DNA of 15,061 nt from Bacteroidota bacterium (GTDB lineage Bacteria; Bacteroidota; Ignavibacteria; Ignavibacteriales; Ignavibacteriaceae): positions 1 through 15,061 of the forward strand of contig JAUZPC010000026.1 in assembly GCA_030706105.1 (NCBI GenBank), read 5' to 3'. Below are positions 1 through 6,474 of the stretch, in pieces. The notes beneath the pieces were generated by a model that saw only the letters and a list, made by a program, of their open reading frames with translations, was not told the DNA's origin and did not search any database. Position 1 is the stretch's first letter. Each line of letters begins with the position of its first letter. The translations under genes and the position numbers were made by a program.

Positions 1-612
1 CAACATTGCCACACAAGGTTCTTCACCCGTTAATTTTTTATGGTTATCTGCAGTTGATATTGCAATATCGGCAAGCTGTGCTGAATCAGGATTTGGAACT
101 ACAACGCAGTCCGCGAAACTGTAACTTTTATCAGGAAATAACATTAAAAAGAAGCTGGAAACTACTGAAATCCCCTGTGGGACTCCTACACAAAGAATTC
201 CCGCTTTCATAACATCGGCAGTTGAAGCCGTTGAGCCGGCCACTGAACCCGATACTTCATTATTCCTTACCATCATGGCGGCATAGAAGATATCTCTTGT
301 TAGAGTCTCTTTCGCCTTTTCAATAGTCATTCCCTTATGTTTACGAAGGTTATAAAACTCTTCGGCATACACATCAAATTTTGCTGAGTTAACAAAATCT
401 ATTATCTCTACATTATCTAAACTTACATTTAGCTTCTTGGCATCCTCTTTAATTTTATTTTCATTACCCAGAGTTATAACCTTAGCAATATTCTCCTTAG
501 TAATAATTTCGGCTGCTTTTAAAACACGTTCATCGTGGGATTCCGGCAATACAATTGTTCTGTTTAGCTTAGAAGCTTTTTCTCTTATGTTTTTTAATAA
601 AGCTATTTCCAT
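1..612 (-). CDS. pta: Phosphate acetyltransferase, C-terminally truncated by window edge
   Basis: Translating the minus strand from the ATG at 610-612 gives 204 residues with no stop before the window edge, so the C-terminal part is missing. It begins MEIALLKNIREKASKLNR and continues with TIVLPESHDERVLKAA, the standard opening of the PTA/PTB family. Further family blocks follow, including SGSVAGSTASTADVMKAG near residues 120-137 and FADCVVVPNPDSAQLADIA near 166-184. The enzyme interconverts acetyl-CoA plus phosphate with acetyl phosphate plus CoA in the cytoplasm, usually paired with acetate kinase. The N-terminus starts directly in the catalytic domain, so this is the short form (about 330 aa in the family), not the long E. 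coli type with an N-terminal regulatory part. The start is supported by GGAGT (618-622), five bases upstream. A phosphate butyryltransferase is the main alternative; the motifs fit acetyltransferase better. Confidence 0.9.
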   Translation of the reverse strand, partial: MEIALLKNIREKASKLNRTIVLPESHDERVLKAAEIITKENIAKVITLGNENKIKEDAKKLNVSLDNVEIIDFVNSAKFDVYAEEFYNLRKHKGMTIEKAKETLTRDIFYAAMMVRNNEVSGSVAGSTASTADVMKAGILCVGVPQGISVVSSFFLMLFPDKSYSFADCVVVPNPDSAQLADIAISTADNHKKLTGEEPCVAML

Positions 613-647
613 TAATTACTCCGCAATAATTATTTATTTTTATACAC

Positions 648-679
648 TAAAACTAAAGAAACCCCATGCAAAGCGCAAA
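648..679 (-). promoter_or_regulatory. Candidate Bacteroidota-type promoter of pta
   Basis: On the minus strand TTTG (676-679) is followed 20 bases later by TAGTTTTA (648-655), close to the Bacteroidota -33 TTTG / -7 TAnnTTTG pattern. The boxes lie about 35 bases upstream of the pta start. The region is AT-rich and the second box matches only seven of eight consensus positions, so chance is a real alternative. Confidence 0.28.
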
Positions 680-781
680 GGGAAACAGGGATAAATTAAA
701 CAAATTTTTAGGAAACGGTAATTAAGGGTATTGGTTTATCGTTGGTATATATCGAGAAAAAAAGCAAAGGGCGGGATTGGC

Positions 782-832
782 GTAGAGGCAGCTCCTGTTT
801 ATTCATGAAAATAAATTAAAAACCGCCTCTAC
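782..832. other. Long imperfect hairpin downstream of the lexA-WYL unit
   Basis: GTAGAGGC (782-789) pairs perfectly with GCCTCTAC (825-832). On the minus-strand RNA the stem can extend inward by about four more pairs including G-U wobbles. Inside it a second perfect stem, TTTATT (798-803) with AATAAA (810-815), closes a six-base loop. The whole is a 51-nt structure ending nine bases past the stop of the WYL-like gene, and it may stabilise or terminate that transcript. There is no U-tract directly after either arm, so it is not a classical terminator. It could also be a dispersed intergenic repeat. Confidence 0.45.
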
Positions 833-840
833 TAATAATA

Positions 841-1086
841 TCAGTTAAAATATAAAAATGGGATTTTAGGGGCAAATCTATTATGCTCTAACACTTTAAT
901 GTTGGCAATGTACCGGTACTCAAACCTTTTGATAACATTGCTCCCGGAAAGTCTTCCGTATATTACTTTCTTACCTGTATGCTCCAAGGTGATGTAATAA
1001 GGTTCAATGGTTACTTCAGAACATTCATAGAAAAATTGAAGTCTGTTCCTATTCTGTATAGCGTTTGCAAAAATTTCTGTCTTCAT
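841..1086 (-). CDS. Free-standing WYL-like domain protein (81 aa)
   Basis: The 81-residue product has no helix-turn-helix and consists almost wholly of one domain that reads like a WYL domain. An opening AIQNRNRLQFFYE matches the 'AI..rr.l.F.Y' start. TIEPYYITLEHTGKKVIYGR matches the 'vePy.l...g.wYl.a' core, with IYG in place of WYL. FEYRYIANIKVLE matches the 'FrldRI..v..l' end. WYL domains are ligand or single-stranded-DNA sensing modules, usually fused to DNA-binding domains; several such regulators (PafBC, DriD) control DNA-damage responses. The gene lies 14 bp after lexA on the same strand, with an AGGA ribosome binding site about seven bases before its ATG, so it is almost certainly co-transcribed with and controlled by LexA. 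Its function is unknown. The WYL call rests on motif recognition only. Confidence 0.7.
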   Translation of the reverse strand: MKTEIFANAIQNRNRLQFFYECSEVTIEPYYITLEHTGKKVIYGRLSGSNVIKRFEYRYIANIKVLEHNRFAPKIPFLYFN

Positions 1087-1100
1087 AATCTGTCCTTTTT

Positions 1101-1739
1101 CTAATTAAGACTCCTATAAACACCTATCACTTTACCTATTATCGAGAAATCCTCTAAATTGTTTAGCTCTATAGGTTTATAATCGTCGTTATGTGGTAAT
1201 AGCCTTATTTTGTTATTTTTCATTTCAAAAGTTTTTACAGTAACCTCACCCTCCAGCATTGCAACTACAATTTCTCCATTCAGCGCTTCGGCAGTAGGAT
1301 AAACAATTACAAGATCATCTTCAAAAATCCCGGCATTTATCATACTGTTTCCCTTAACCTTAAGTGCAAAGCACTCGCTGTTTTTCTTTATCATGGAAGG
1401 ATCAAGCACAAGACTGCCCTCAAGATTTTCAATAGCTAAAATTGGAAAGCCCGCGGCTACACGGCCTACAACAGGAACTTTTACATATTCCTCTTCATTC
1501 CTGTAACCTTTTGTAAGCTCGCTGTCTTTATTTAATGTGAGCCCGCGGCTTGCATTTTGCTCTTTGCTTAAATACCCCTTTTTTATAAGAGCATCCAAAT
1601 GCCGTTTAACTCCAAAAGTTGAAGCTATACCGAATTGTTTTGCGATTTCCCTGATTGTTGGAGGGAATCCGGTATTTTCCCGGTACTGCTCAATATAATC
1701 CAATATGGATTTTTGTCGGTCTGTCAGGTCATTTTTCAT
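1101..1739 (-). CDS. lexA: LexA repressor, SOS-response transcriptional regulator
   Basis: The 212-residue product shows both LexA parts. The N-terminal winged helix-turn-helix (about residues 1-70) contains TDRQKSILDYIEQY, then TGFPPTIREIAKQFGIAST with the recognition helix. The C-terminal S24 peptidase domain has the self-cleavage site VAAGFPI, with scissile bond A96-G97. The catalytic dyad is Ser132 in GNSM and Lys169 in VTVKTF. Length and spacing match the family (E. coli LexA is 202 aa). LexA represses DNA-repair genes and cleaves itself when activated by RecA filaments. A perfect palindrome at 1755-1778 overlaps its promoter, which implies autoregulation. The ATG at 1739 has only a weak GAG upstream. 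The gene is followed at once by the WYL-like gene, and mfd lies upstream on the same strand. The catalytic residues are all present, so it should be a functional, cleavable repressor. Confidence 0.95.
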   Translation of the reverse strand: MKNDLTDRQKSILDYIEQYRENTGFPPTIREIAKQFGIASTFGVKRHLDALIKKGYLSKEQNASRGLTLNKDSELTKGYRNEEEYVKVPVVGRVAAGFPILAIENLEGSLVLDPSMIKKNSECFALKVKGNSMINAGIFEDDLVIVYPTAEALNGEIVVAMLEGEVTVKTFEMKNNKIRLLPHNDDYKPIELNNLEDFSIIGKVIGVYRSLN

Positions 1740-1754
1740 AAATACGTGCTCAAA

Positions 1755-1778
1755 TGTTTACTATAAAAATAGTAAACA
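1755..1778. promoter_or_regulatory. Candidate LexA operator (24-bp perfect palindrome)
   Basis: TGTTTACTAT (1755-1764) and ATAGTAAACA (1769-1778) are exact reverse complements separated by AAAA. The palindrome lies 16-39 bases upstream of the lexA start and covers the likely -10 element. Position and symmetry are what autorepression by a LexA dimer would need. The sequence does not match the E. coli CTGT-N8-ACAG or Bacillus-type SOS boxes, so it would be a lineage-specific box. Binding is inferred, not shown. Confidence 0.6.
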
Positions 1779-1794
1779 AATGTACACGTGTCAA
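1766..1794 (-). promoter_or_regulatory. Candidate lexA promoter overlapped by the palindrome
   Basis: On the minus strand TTGACA (1789-1794) is a perfect sigma-70 -35 box. Seventeen bases later comes TATTTT (1766-1771), a moderate -10. Transcription would begin near 1759, leaving a leader of about 20 bases. The -10 sits inside the 24-bp palindrome, so repressor binding would block polymerase directly. Confidence 0.45.
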
Positions 1795-1844
1795 GTGAAA
1801 ATATAATAAATTTTTTTGATGTGACTATATGGTGTGTTCGGGTT

Positions 1845-4800
1845 TTATTCTATTACCATCATCCGTGAGGGGACTTCATTATTATAAAGTTTGGTTACTT
1901 CTCTTGCAAATCTTATAAGGAATTCAAATATGCTTTCCGGTTTATCATACATATTTTTAACCACCAGCTTTATTGAAACTTTACTCTGAACAAGCTGCAT
2001 GTTTTTATAATTATCCCCAATATATCTCATCAGTTCCAGAAAGCGGAATTGATAAAACTCTTCTTTATCTGGTTTGGGCAGCAATATGCTTATCTCTTTG
2101 CGTTGAATAATTATTCTGTCAAACAAAGCATATGCAGAATGCAGTCTTAGTTTAGCAGATGCTATCAGCCGCCTTGTGATAATAGGCAGATCTCCAAAGC
2201 GATCATGAATTTCATCCTTAATCTCTTCAATATCTTCAAGCGTTTCGGCAGCGTAGAGTGCAGTGTAAAAATTGAGCCTGTCCATCTGATCAGGCATATA
2301 ATTTTCTGAAATGCCAAGTTCAAAGAATGCATCAATTACAGTTTCCGCTCTGTCTTTGGGCTTTGGTAAATTCTGGAATATTTCCTTAAACTCTGAATAC
2401 TTCAGTTCATCAACCGCCTGATTAATCAATTTAATATATAGGTCAAAACCAACATCATTTATAAATCCGGACTGCTCAGTTCCCAGTAAGTTACCGGCAC
2501 CGCGTATTTCTAAATCTCTCATCGAGATATTAAAGCCTGAGCCAATCTCAGAGAAGTCCTCAATTGCCTGCAAACGCCTTAACGCTTTTTTAGTAATGGA
2601 ACTAAGAGACGGAACAATTAAATATGCATAAGCCTGCCTGTTGCTTCTGCCTACGCGTCCGCGTAATTGATGCAGTTCAGCAAGCCCAAACCTGTCAGCC
2701 CTATTAATTATTATTGTATTGGCATTAGGGATGTCAATTCCGCTTTCAATAATTTTAGTTGAAAGGAGCACGTCAAAATCTTTATTTAAGAATCCGTGAA
2801 TTACTTTTTCAAGTTCTTCAGGTTTCATCTGGCCGTGAGCTACTGCTATCCGCAAATTAGGCATATATTTTTTCATATATGCCACAAGGTTATATATTGA
2901 GTGTATTCTGTCATGCACAAAAAAGACCTGCCCGTTTCTGCGCAGTTCACTCAAAATCCATTCTTTAATCTTAAATACGTCAAACACAGATACATTTGTA
3001 TATATGGGCTGCCTGTTAGGAGGCGGAGTGGTTATTAGTGACAAATCCCTTGCCCCTAATAGTGAAAAATTAAGTGTCCTCGGTATGGGTGTTGCCGTTA
3101 AGGTTAGTGTGTCAACATTTACTTTAAATGATTTTAATTTGTCTTTAGCTTTTACACCAAACCGGTGTTCCTCATCAATAATCAGGACACCTAAGTCTTT
3201 AAATTTGATGTCATTTGATATTAATCTGTGTGTGCCTATGATTACATCAATTTCACCCTCAGACAATTTTTTTATTATTTCAGTCTGGTTCTTCTTATTT
3301 CTAAATCTTGACAAGACTTCAATTTTAACAGGGAACTGTGACAGCCTGTCGGAGAATGTATTATAGTGCTGCTCGGCTAATATGGTTGTCGGCACAAGTA
3401 CCGCAGCCTGCTTGCCGTCTTGAACTGCTTTAAATGCCGCCCTTACGGCTATCTCAGTTTTTCCAAATCCCACATCTCCGCAGACAAGTCTATCCATCGG
3501 ACTTGTTGCTTCCATGTCTTCTTTTACTTCGCGTGTAACTTTTTCCTGGTCAGGGGTGTCTTCATAAATAAAAGATGCTTCAAGTTCAGTCTGCCAAATA
3601 GTGTCCGGATTAAAAGCAAATCCCTTTGCCGCTTTCCTTTTGGCATATAACTGAATGAGATCTTTTGCAGCTTCTTTGATTTTGCTTTTTGCTTTCTGCT
3701 TCGTTTTTTCCCAACGGTTAGTTCCAAGTGTAGAAAGCGCAGGTGTTAAAGTTTCATTAGATGAAAATTTCTTTATAAGATGAATATAGTTGACATTAAC
3801 ATAAACAATACCGCCTTCGGCAAATATCAACTTCATGGACTCTTGATTTACGTCCCCTATCTTTATTGTCTCAAGACCTGCGTATTTAGAAATGCCGTAA
3901 TCCTCATGAACTACATAATCGCCTTTTTTTATGGCAGTAAGGTTTTTTGCTTTTGATTTTACGCCTTTCTTCTTAATTACTTTTGTTCTGAACGGCTTGT
4001 TGAATATTTCATAATCAGTAAGCAAAACAAATTTATCTTCCGGAGATACAAACCCGCTTTTAATTGTTAAAGTCGAAAGCCTGATAATGCCGGTATCCAG
4101 CATATCGGCAAGCTCATCATTCAGTTCACTAAATAATTCCCGCAGCCTGCCATTCTGAATATCATTTTCCGCAGTTATAAAAACAGTATATCCCTTAGCT
4201 GCATAATCTCTAATAGTCAAATCAAGCATTTTATAGTTTGCATTTATTGAAGGTGTGGAACCCAAGCCCAATTCTTCAATAGCAGAACCTACCCGCCCAA
4301 TATCTTCAACAACCCATCTTACGTTTGAGTTATTTAGTATCGTTAAATAATATTCATCATTCTTTGCATTGTTAGCCGTCTCTTCTTCTAATGAATCCGG
4401 TTCAGGGAACTCATCTTCCAGATCGTAATTTACAGCCTCCTGTACTTCGTCTGCCTTAAAAGTATCATTTTGCTTATCATTTAATTCTTTAAGCTCTTTC
4501 ATTCCTGCAAATACAACAGCTCCGGTCAAATAAGAAAAGATGCTTGTCTTACTTTGTTCAGATCCGTCAGAAATTATCTGCTCAGCCAAAGTAATTTTGT
4601 CGGTCTTCTCTACAGAACGCTGACTGTCAGGATCAAAAAATCTTATGGATTCTAAGAAGTCTCCGTCAAACTCTAACCGGACAGGGTTTTTTTCAGAATA
4701 TGACCAGAAGTCAATTATTGAACCGCGCTGGGAATAATCACCGGGGGACTCTACATATTTTTCTTTCTGGTAATTTGATTCAACAAGTTTTTCCACAAGC

Positions 4801-5219
4801 AAATCATAAGTATAATCACCGCTGATGCTTATTGTAGTAGTTGAACCGGTAAGCTTGGAAGAATCAGGCAATAAGCAATTTAAGAGCTCGTATGTAGATA
4901 CGAGGATAAAAGTTTTTATGGCAGTAAGAGTTGTTAACTTTTCCTGAAGGACTTCCTGGTTAAATGATATTATTTCAATAACGTGCTTGGACAAACCAAG
5001 CGCATCAAGCTCTACAATAAACTCCTGAACTGCTTTAATGTCAGACAAAAGGATAACTATCCTCTCCTCTTTTTCAAATAATTGCCTGACAAAAAAACTT
5101 TTTGCAGCACCGGGGAGGGAGGAAATGCTGATAGGATTTGTCCCATTATCACCGGTTATTACTGCCAGCAGCTTGTTTACTTTTTTAATCTGATTTATTT
5201 TACTTAATAGCTTTTGCAT
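1845..5219 (-). CDS. mfd: Transcription-repair coupling factor Mfd
   Basis: The 1124-residue product has the full Mfd layout (E. coli 1148 aa). A UvrB-like N-terminal region covers about residues 1-215, including SPGDYSQRGSIIDFW. The RNA polymerase interaction (CarD-like) domain spans about 430-490 and begins KKGDYVVHEDYGISKYAG. A superfamily 2 motor follows, with Walker A GDVGFGKT (581-588), DEEH (682-685), TATPIPRTL (708-716) and QLRGRVGRS (851-859). A C-terminal TRCF domain closes it. Mfd pushes or removes RNA polymerase stalled at lesions and recruits UvrA for strand-specific excision repair in the cytoplasm. An acidic, probably flexible stretch at about 255-290 lies between the UvrB-like part and the next domain. 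The ATG at 5219 has only a weak GGGT upstream. It starts 10 bp after the PAP2 gene and is probably co-transcribed with it. No hairpin-plus-T terminator is visible between mfd and lexA. Confidence 0.97.
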   Translation of the reverse strand: MQKLLSKINQIKKVNKLLAVITGDNGTNPISISSLPGAAKSFFVRQLFEKEERIVILLSDIKAVQEFIVELDALGLSKHVIEIISFNQEVLQEKLTTLTAIKTFILVSTYELLNCLLPDSSKLTGSTTTISISGDYTYDLLVEKLVESNYQKEKYVESPGDYSQRGSIIDFWSYSEKNPVRLEFDGDFLESIRFFDPDSQRSVEKTDKITLAEQIISDGSEQSKTSIFSYLTGAVVFAGMKELKELNDKQNDTFKADEVQEAVNYDLEDEFPEPDSLEEETANNAKNDEYYLTILNNSNVRWVVEDIGRVGSAIEELGLGSTPSINANYKMLDLTIRDYAAKGYTVFITAENDIQNGRLRELFSELNDELADMLDTGIIRLSTLTIKSGFVSPEDKFVLLTDYEIFNKPFRTKVIKKKGVKSKAKNLTAIKKGDYVVHEDYGISKYAGLETIKIGDVNQESMKLIFAEGGIVYVNVNYIHLIKKFSSNETLTPALSTLGTNRWEKTKQKAKSKIKEAAKDLIQLYAKRKAAKGFAFNPDTIWQTELEASFIYEDTPDQEKVTREVKEDMEATSPMDRLVCGDVGFGKTEIAVRAAFKAVQDGKQAAVLVPTTILAEQHYNTFSDRLSQFPVKIEVLSRFRNKKNQTEIIKKLSEGEIDVIIGTHRLISNDIKFKDLGVLIIDEEHRFGVKAKDKLKSFKVNVDTLTLTATPIPRTLNFSLLGARDLSLITTPPPNRQPIYTNVSVFDVFKIKEWILSELRRNGQVFFVHDRIHSIYNLVAYMKKYMPNLRIAVAHGQMKPEELEKVIHGFLNKDFDVLLSTKIIESGIDIPNANTIIINRADRFGLAELHQLRGRVGRSNRQAYAYLIVPSLSSITKKALRRLQAIEDFSEIGSGFNISMRDLEIRGAGNLLGTEQSGFINDVGFDLYIKLINQAVDELKYSEFKEIFQNLPKPKDRAETVIDAFFELGISENYMPDQMDRLNFYTALYAAETLEDIEEIKDEIHDRFGDLPIITRRLIASAKLRLHSAYALFDRIIIQRKEISILLPKPDKEEFYQFRFLELMRYIGDNYKNMQLVQSKVSIKLVVKNMYDKPESIFEFLIRFAREVTKLYNNEVPSRMMVIE

Positions 5220-5229
5220 TTACCCGTAT

Positions 5230-5985
5230 TTAAATATTTACCCTAAAGGATAAAGAATAATTTGAAGTGTTCATCTTTTTGTTTGTATAATGATTTACAG
5301 TAAAATCACCAATAAAATAGCCAATGCAGGCACCCATTGCAACATCAGAAATCCAGTGCATATCATGATATATTCTGGCACCGCTCATTACAGCAGCCAG
5401 TGTATACCATCCGACTTTCCAGATAATATTATCATTCTCTGCGGCCATTACAGTAGCAAAAGAAAAAGCTAAAATAGTATGTCCTGATGGAAATGAATTT
5501 TTCTCATCTGCAAAACTTAGGGGATTAAAATCTGAATGTCCTTTGCCGGTAAACGGGCGGCTTCTGCCGGCAGCAACTTTTATTACCTCGCCTAATACTT
5601 CGGAATAAAAAACAGCTTCAGCAAGTTTAAGCCCGAGTTCTTTAGCCTTATAGTCATTGGCAGCTAAACCATAACCGCCAATGCCTCCTATTGAAATTAC
5701 AGCAAATTCAATGGCATATTTATCAATTGAAAACATTCCGTCATTAAAGCTGCTATGGTTTCGCCCGGCAAACTCCTTAACAGTATTGTCAGCTAAAAAT
5801 GCCCCGGCGGTTATTGCAGCGGTTAGGCCCAGATTCACAAAATCATGATTGTCAAAATGTGCGGGAGCAGTTGCAATGTCACCACCGATTATAAAAAAAT
5901 TCTTTATATACTCTGAATTCTTTTTTTGCGGGAAAAGACTCTGGCTGCTTATAAAAACCAGAATAAATATTAATAGCTTTTTCAA
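5230..5985 (-). CDS. PAP2-family phosphatase, exported
   Basis: The 251-residue product carries all three motifs of the PAP2 acid phosphatase/lipid phosphatase superfamily: K136-x6-R143-P144 (KVAAGRSRP), PSGH at 166-169, and R204-x5-H210-x3-D214 (ARIYHDMHWISD). The N-terminus, MKKLLIFILVFISSQSLFPQ, is a signal peptide or membrane anchor. Several hydrophobic segments follow (about 52-65, 92-110, 170-182, 192-203, 215-228), so it sits in or at the envelope. Substrates in the family include phosphatidic acid, phosphatidylglycerophosphate, undecaprenyl pyrophosphate and lipid A phosphates; the sequence does not tell which. The start codon must be TTG (5983-5985): an in-frame stop lies four codons upstream, and the next Met (residue 84) would remove the signal peptide. 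It ends 10 bp before mfd. A shared operon is likely, a shared function is not implied. Confidence 0.85.
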   Translation of the reverse strand: MKKLLIFILVFISSQSLFPQKKNSEYIKNFFIIGGDIATAPAHFDNHDFVNLGLTAAITAGAFLADNTVKEFAGRNHSSFNDGMFSIDKYAIEFAVISIGGIGGYGLAANDYKAKELGLKLAEAVFYSEVLGEVIKVAAGRSRPFTGKGHSDFNPLSFADEKNSFPSGHTILAFSFATVMAAENDNIIWKVGWYTLAAVMSGARIYHDMHWISDVAMGACIGYFIGDFTVNHYTNKKMNTSNYSLSFRVNI

Positions 5986-6012
5986 TATGCGTAGAAATTA
6001 TTTTTTGATAAG

Positions 6013-6040
6013 CAAATTTATCTAATACCGGGATAACAAA
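6013..6040 (-). promoter_or_regulatory. Candidate promoter of the PAP2-mfd operon
   Basis: On the minus strand TTTG (6037-6040) precedes TAAATTTG (6013-6020) by 16 bases. The second box is a perfect TAnnTTTG, the Bacteroidota -7 element. It lies 27 bases upstream of the TTG start. The spacing is slightly shorter than usual, so the -33 part is less certain than the -7 part. Confidence 0.4.
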
Positions 6041-6109
6041 AAAGGAAGGAAGAAATGTTCATAATTCAAAAGCCGTTCAAATTGATTTCGGGATAGTGCA
6101 AAGGTGTGT

Positions 6110-6173
6110 TTTTACCGGCATGCAAAGAAGGGAATCGGTTACAGGACGCTAAAAGTTCCTTTTGCAGGTAAAA
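6110..6173. other. Long imperfect hairpin between divergent promoters
   Basis: TTTTACC (6110-6116) pairs perfectly with GGTAAAA (6167-6173). After a four-base bulge, TGCAAA (6121-6126) pairs with TTTGCA (6161-6166). Further in, GGAA (6131-6134) can pair with TTCC (6156-6159). About 17 base pairs stack in one 64-nt element. It lies upstream of both flanking promoter candidates (6013-6040 and 6222-6251), so it would not be in either leader. It could be a small RNA, a dispersed repeat or a protein-binding site. I found no tRNA or known RNA family in it. Confidence 0.35.
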
Positions 6174-6221
6174 TAATGGTTTAGATGGCGGAAAAGTTTG
6201 AATATCTTTAATTTTTGGGCT

Positions 6222-6251
6222 TTTGTTTCTTTGTTATTTTTTATATATTTT
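6222..6251 (+). promoter_or_regulatory. Candidate promoter of the small bL38-like gene
   Basis: TTTG (6222-6225) is followed 18 bases later by TATATTTT (6244-6251), matching seven of eight positions of TAnnTTTG. The start codon lies 24 bases downstream. If this is right, the longer frame that opens at 6198 would begin upstream of the transcript, which supports the start at 6276. The region is very AT-rich, so confidence is limited. Confidence 0.33.
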
Positions 6252-6275
6252 ATATCAAAATTTTTTGGAGATTTC

Positions 6276-6440
6276 ATGGCAAAGACTCAAAGTTTCTCTG
6301 ACAAAGCCAAAGGTAAGAAAAAAGATTCTACAGTTAACGTTAAGTTAATTAAAACTGTTAAAACCCCAAAAGGGACCTTTAAGTTCAGTGAAAAATTTGT
6401 GAAAATAGAAGATATCAGTAAAATTACTGACATTAAATAA
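6276..6440 (+). CDS. Small basic protein resembling ribosomal protein bL38 (DUF4295)
   Basis: The product is 54 residues, strongly basic, and starts MAKTQSFSDKAKGKKK. Its centre, KLIKTVKTPKGTFKFSE (about residues 23-39), resembles the pattern 'iKmVKSPKtGaYtFkE' that I recall for DUF4295. That Bacteroidota family is about 50 aa long, and one member was seen as the ribosomal protein bL38 in the Flavobacterium johnsoniae ribosome. The frame stays open back to an ATG at 6198. I prefer the ATG at 6276 because GGAG (6267-6270) sits five bases before it, and because the upstream 26 residues are only a hydrophobic, AT-driven extension. The gene stands alone, with its own promoter candidate and a strong terminator right after its stop. 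In relatives the family tends to sit beside rpmG, which is not so here. A nucleoid or other RNA-binding protein is the alternative. Confidence 0.55.
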   Translation: MAKTQSFSDKAKGKKKDSTVNVKLIKTVKTPKGTFKFSEKFVKIEDISKITDIK

Positions 6441-6447
6441 AAAAATT

Positions 6448-6474
6448 AGCGGTTTCAAACCGCTTTTTTTTTTT
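6448..6474. terminator. Intrinsic terminator between convergent genes
   Basis: A 17-base perfect palindrome (6448-6464) forms AGCGGT/ACCGCT with a five-base loop, and is followed by about ten more T residues to 6474. It begins eight bases after the stop of the small plus-strand gene. An A-rich stretch on the other side (6438-6445) gives a U-tract on the minus strand, so it can also stop the operon arriving from the right. That operon's last stop codon abuts it at 6475. Confidence 0.9.

Noticed and set aside
437..694. Plus-strand open frame of 85 codons near the pta start
   Set aside because: It lies mostly antisense to the clear pta coding region, has a poor start context and resembles no protein; it is a shadow of pta.
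707..805. Minus-strand 32-codon frame between the WYL-like gene and pta
   Set aside because: No ribosome binding site, it begins inside the hairpin and has no recognisable sequence; most likely chance.
3004..3366. Plus-strand open frame of 120 codons inside mfd
   Set aside because: It is antisense to the conserved mfd helicase motifs and its translation is low-complexity Ser/Leu-rich; not a real gene.
6061..6190. tRNA gene in the intergenic region
   Set aside because: GTTCAAATT looks like a T-loop, but no flanking T-stem, anticodon arm or acceptor pairing can be built around it.
6198..6275. Upstream extension of the small basic protein (26 extra residues, hydrophobic)
   Set aside because: It could look like a membrane anchor, but the ATG at 6198 has no ribosome binding site and lies upstream of the candidate promoter. 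The ATG at 6276 has GGAG at ideal spacing and gives the MAK start expected of a ribosomal-type protein.
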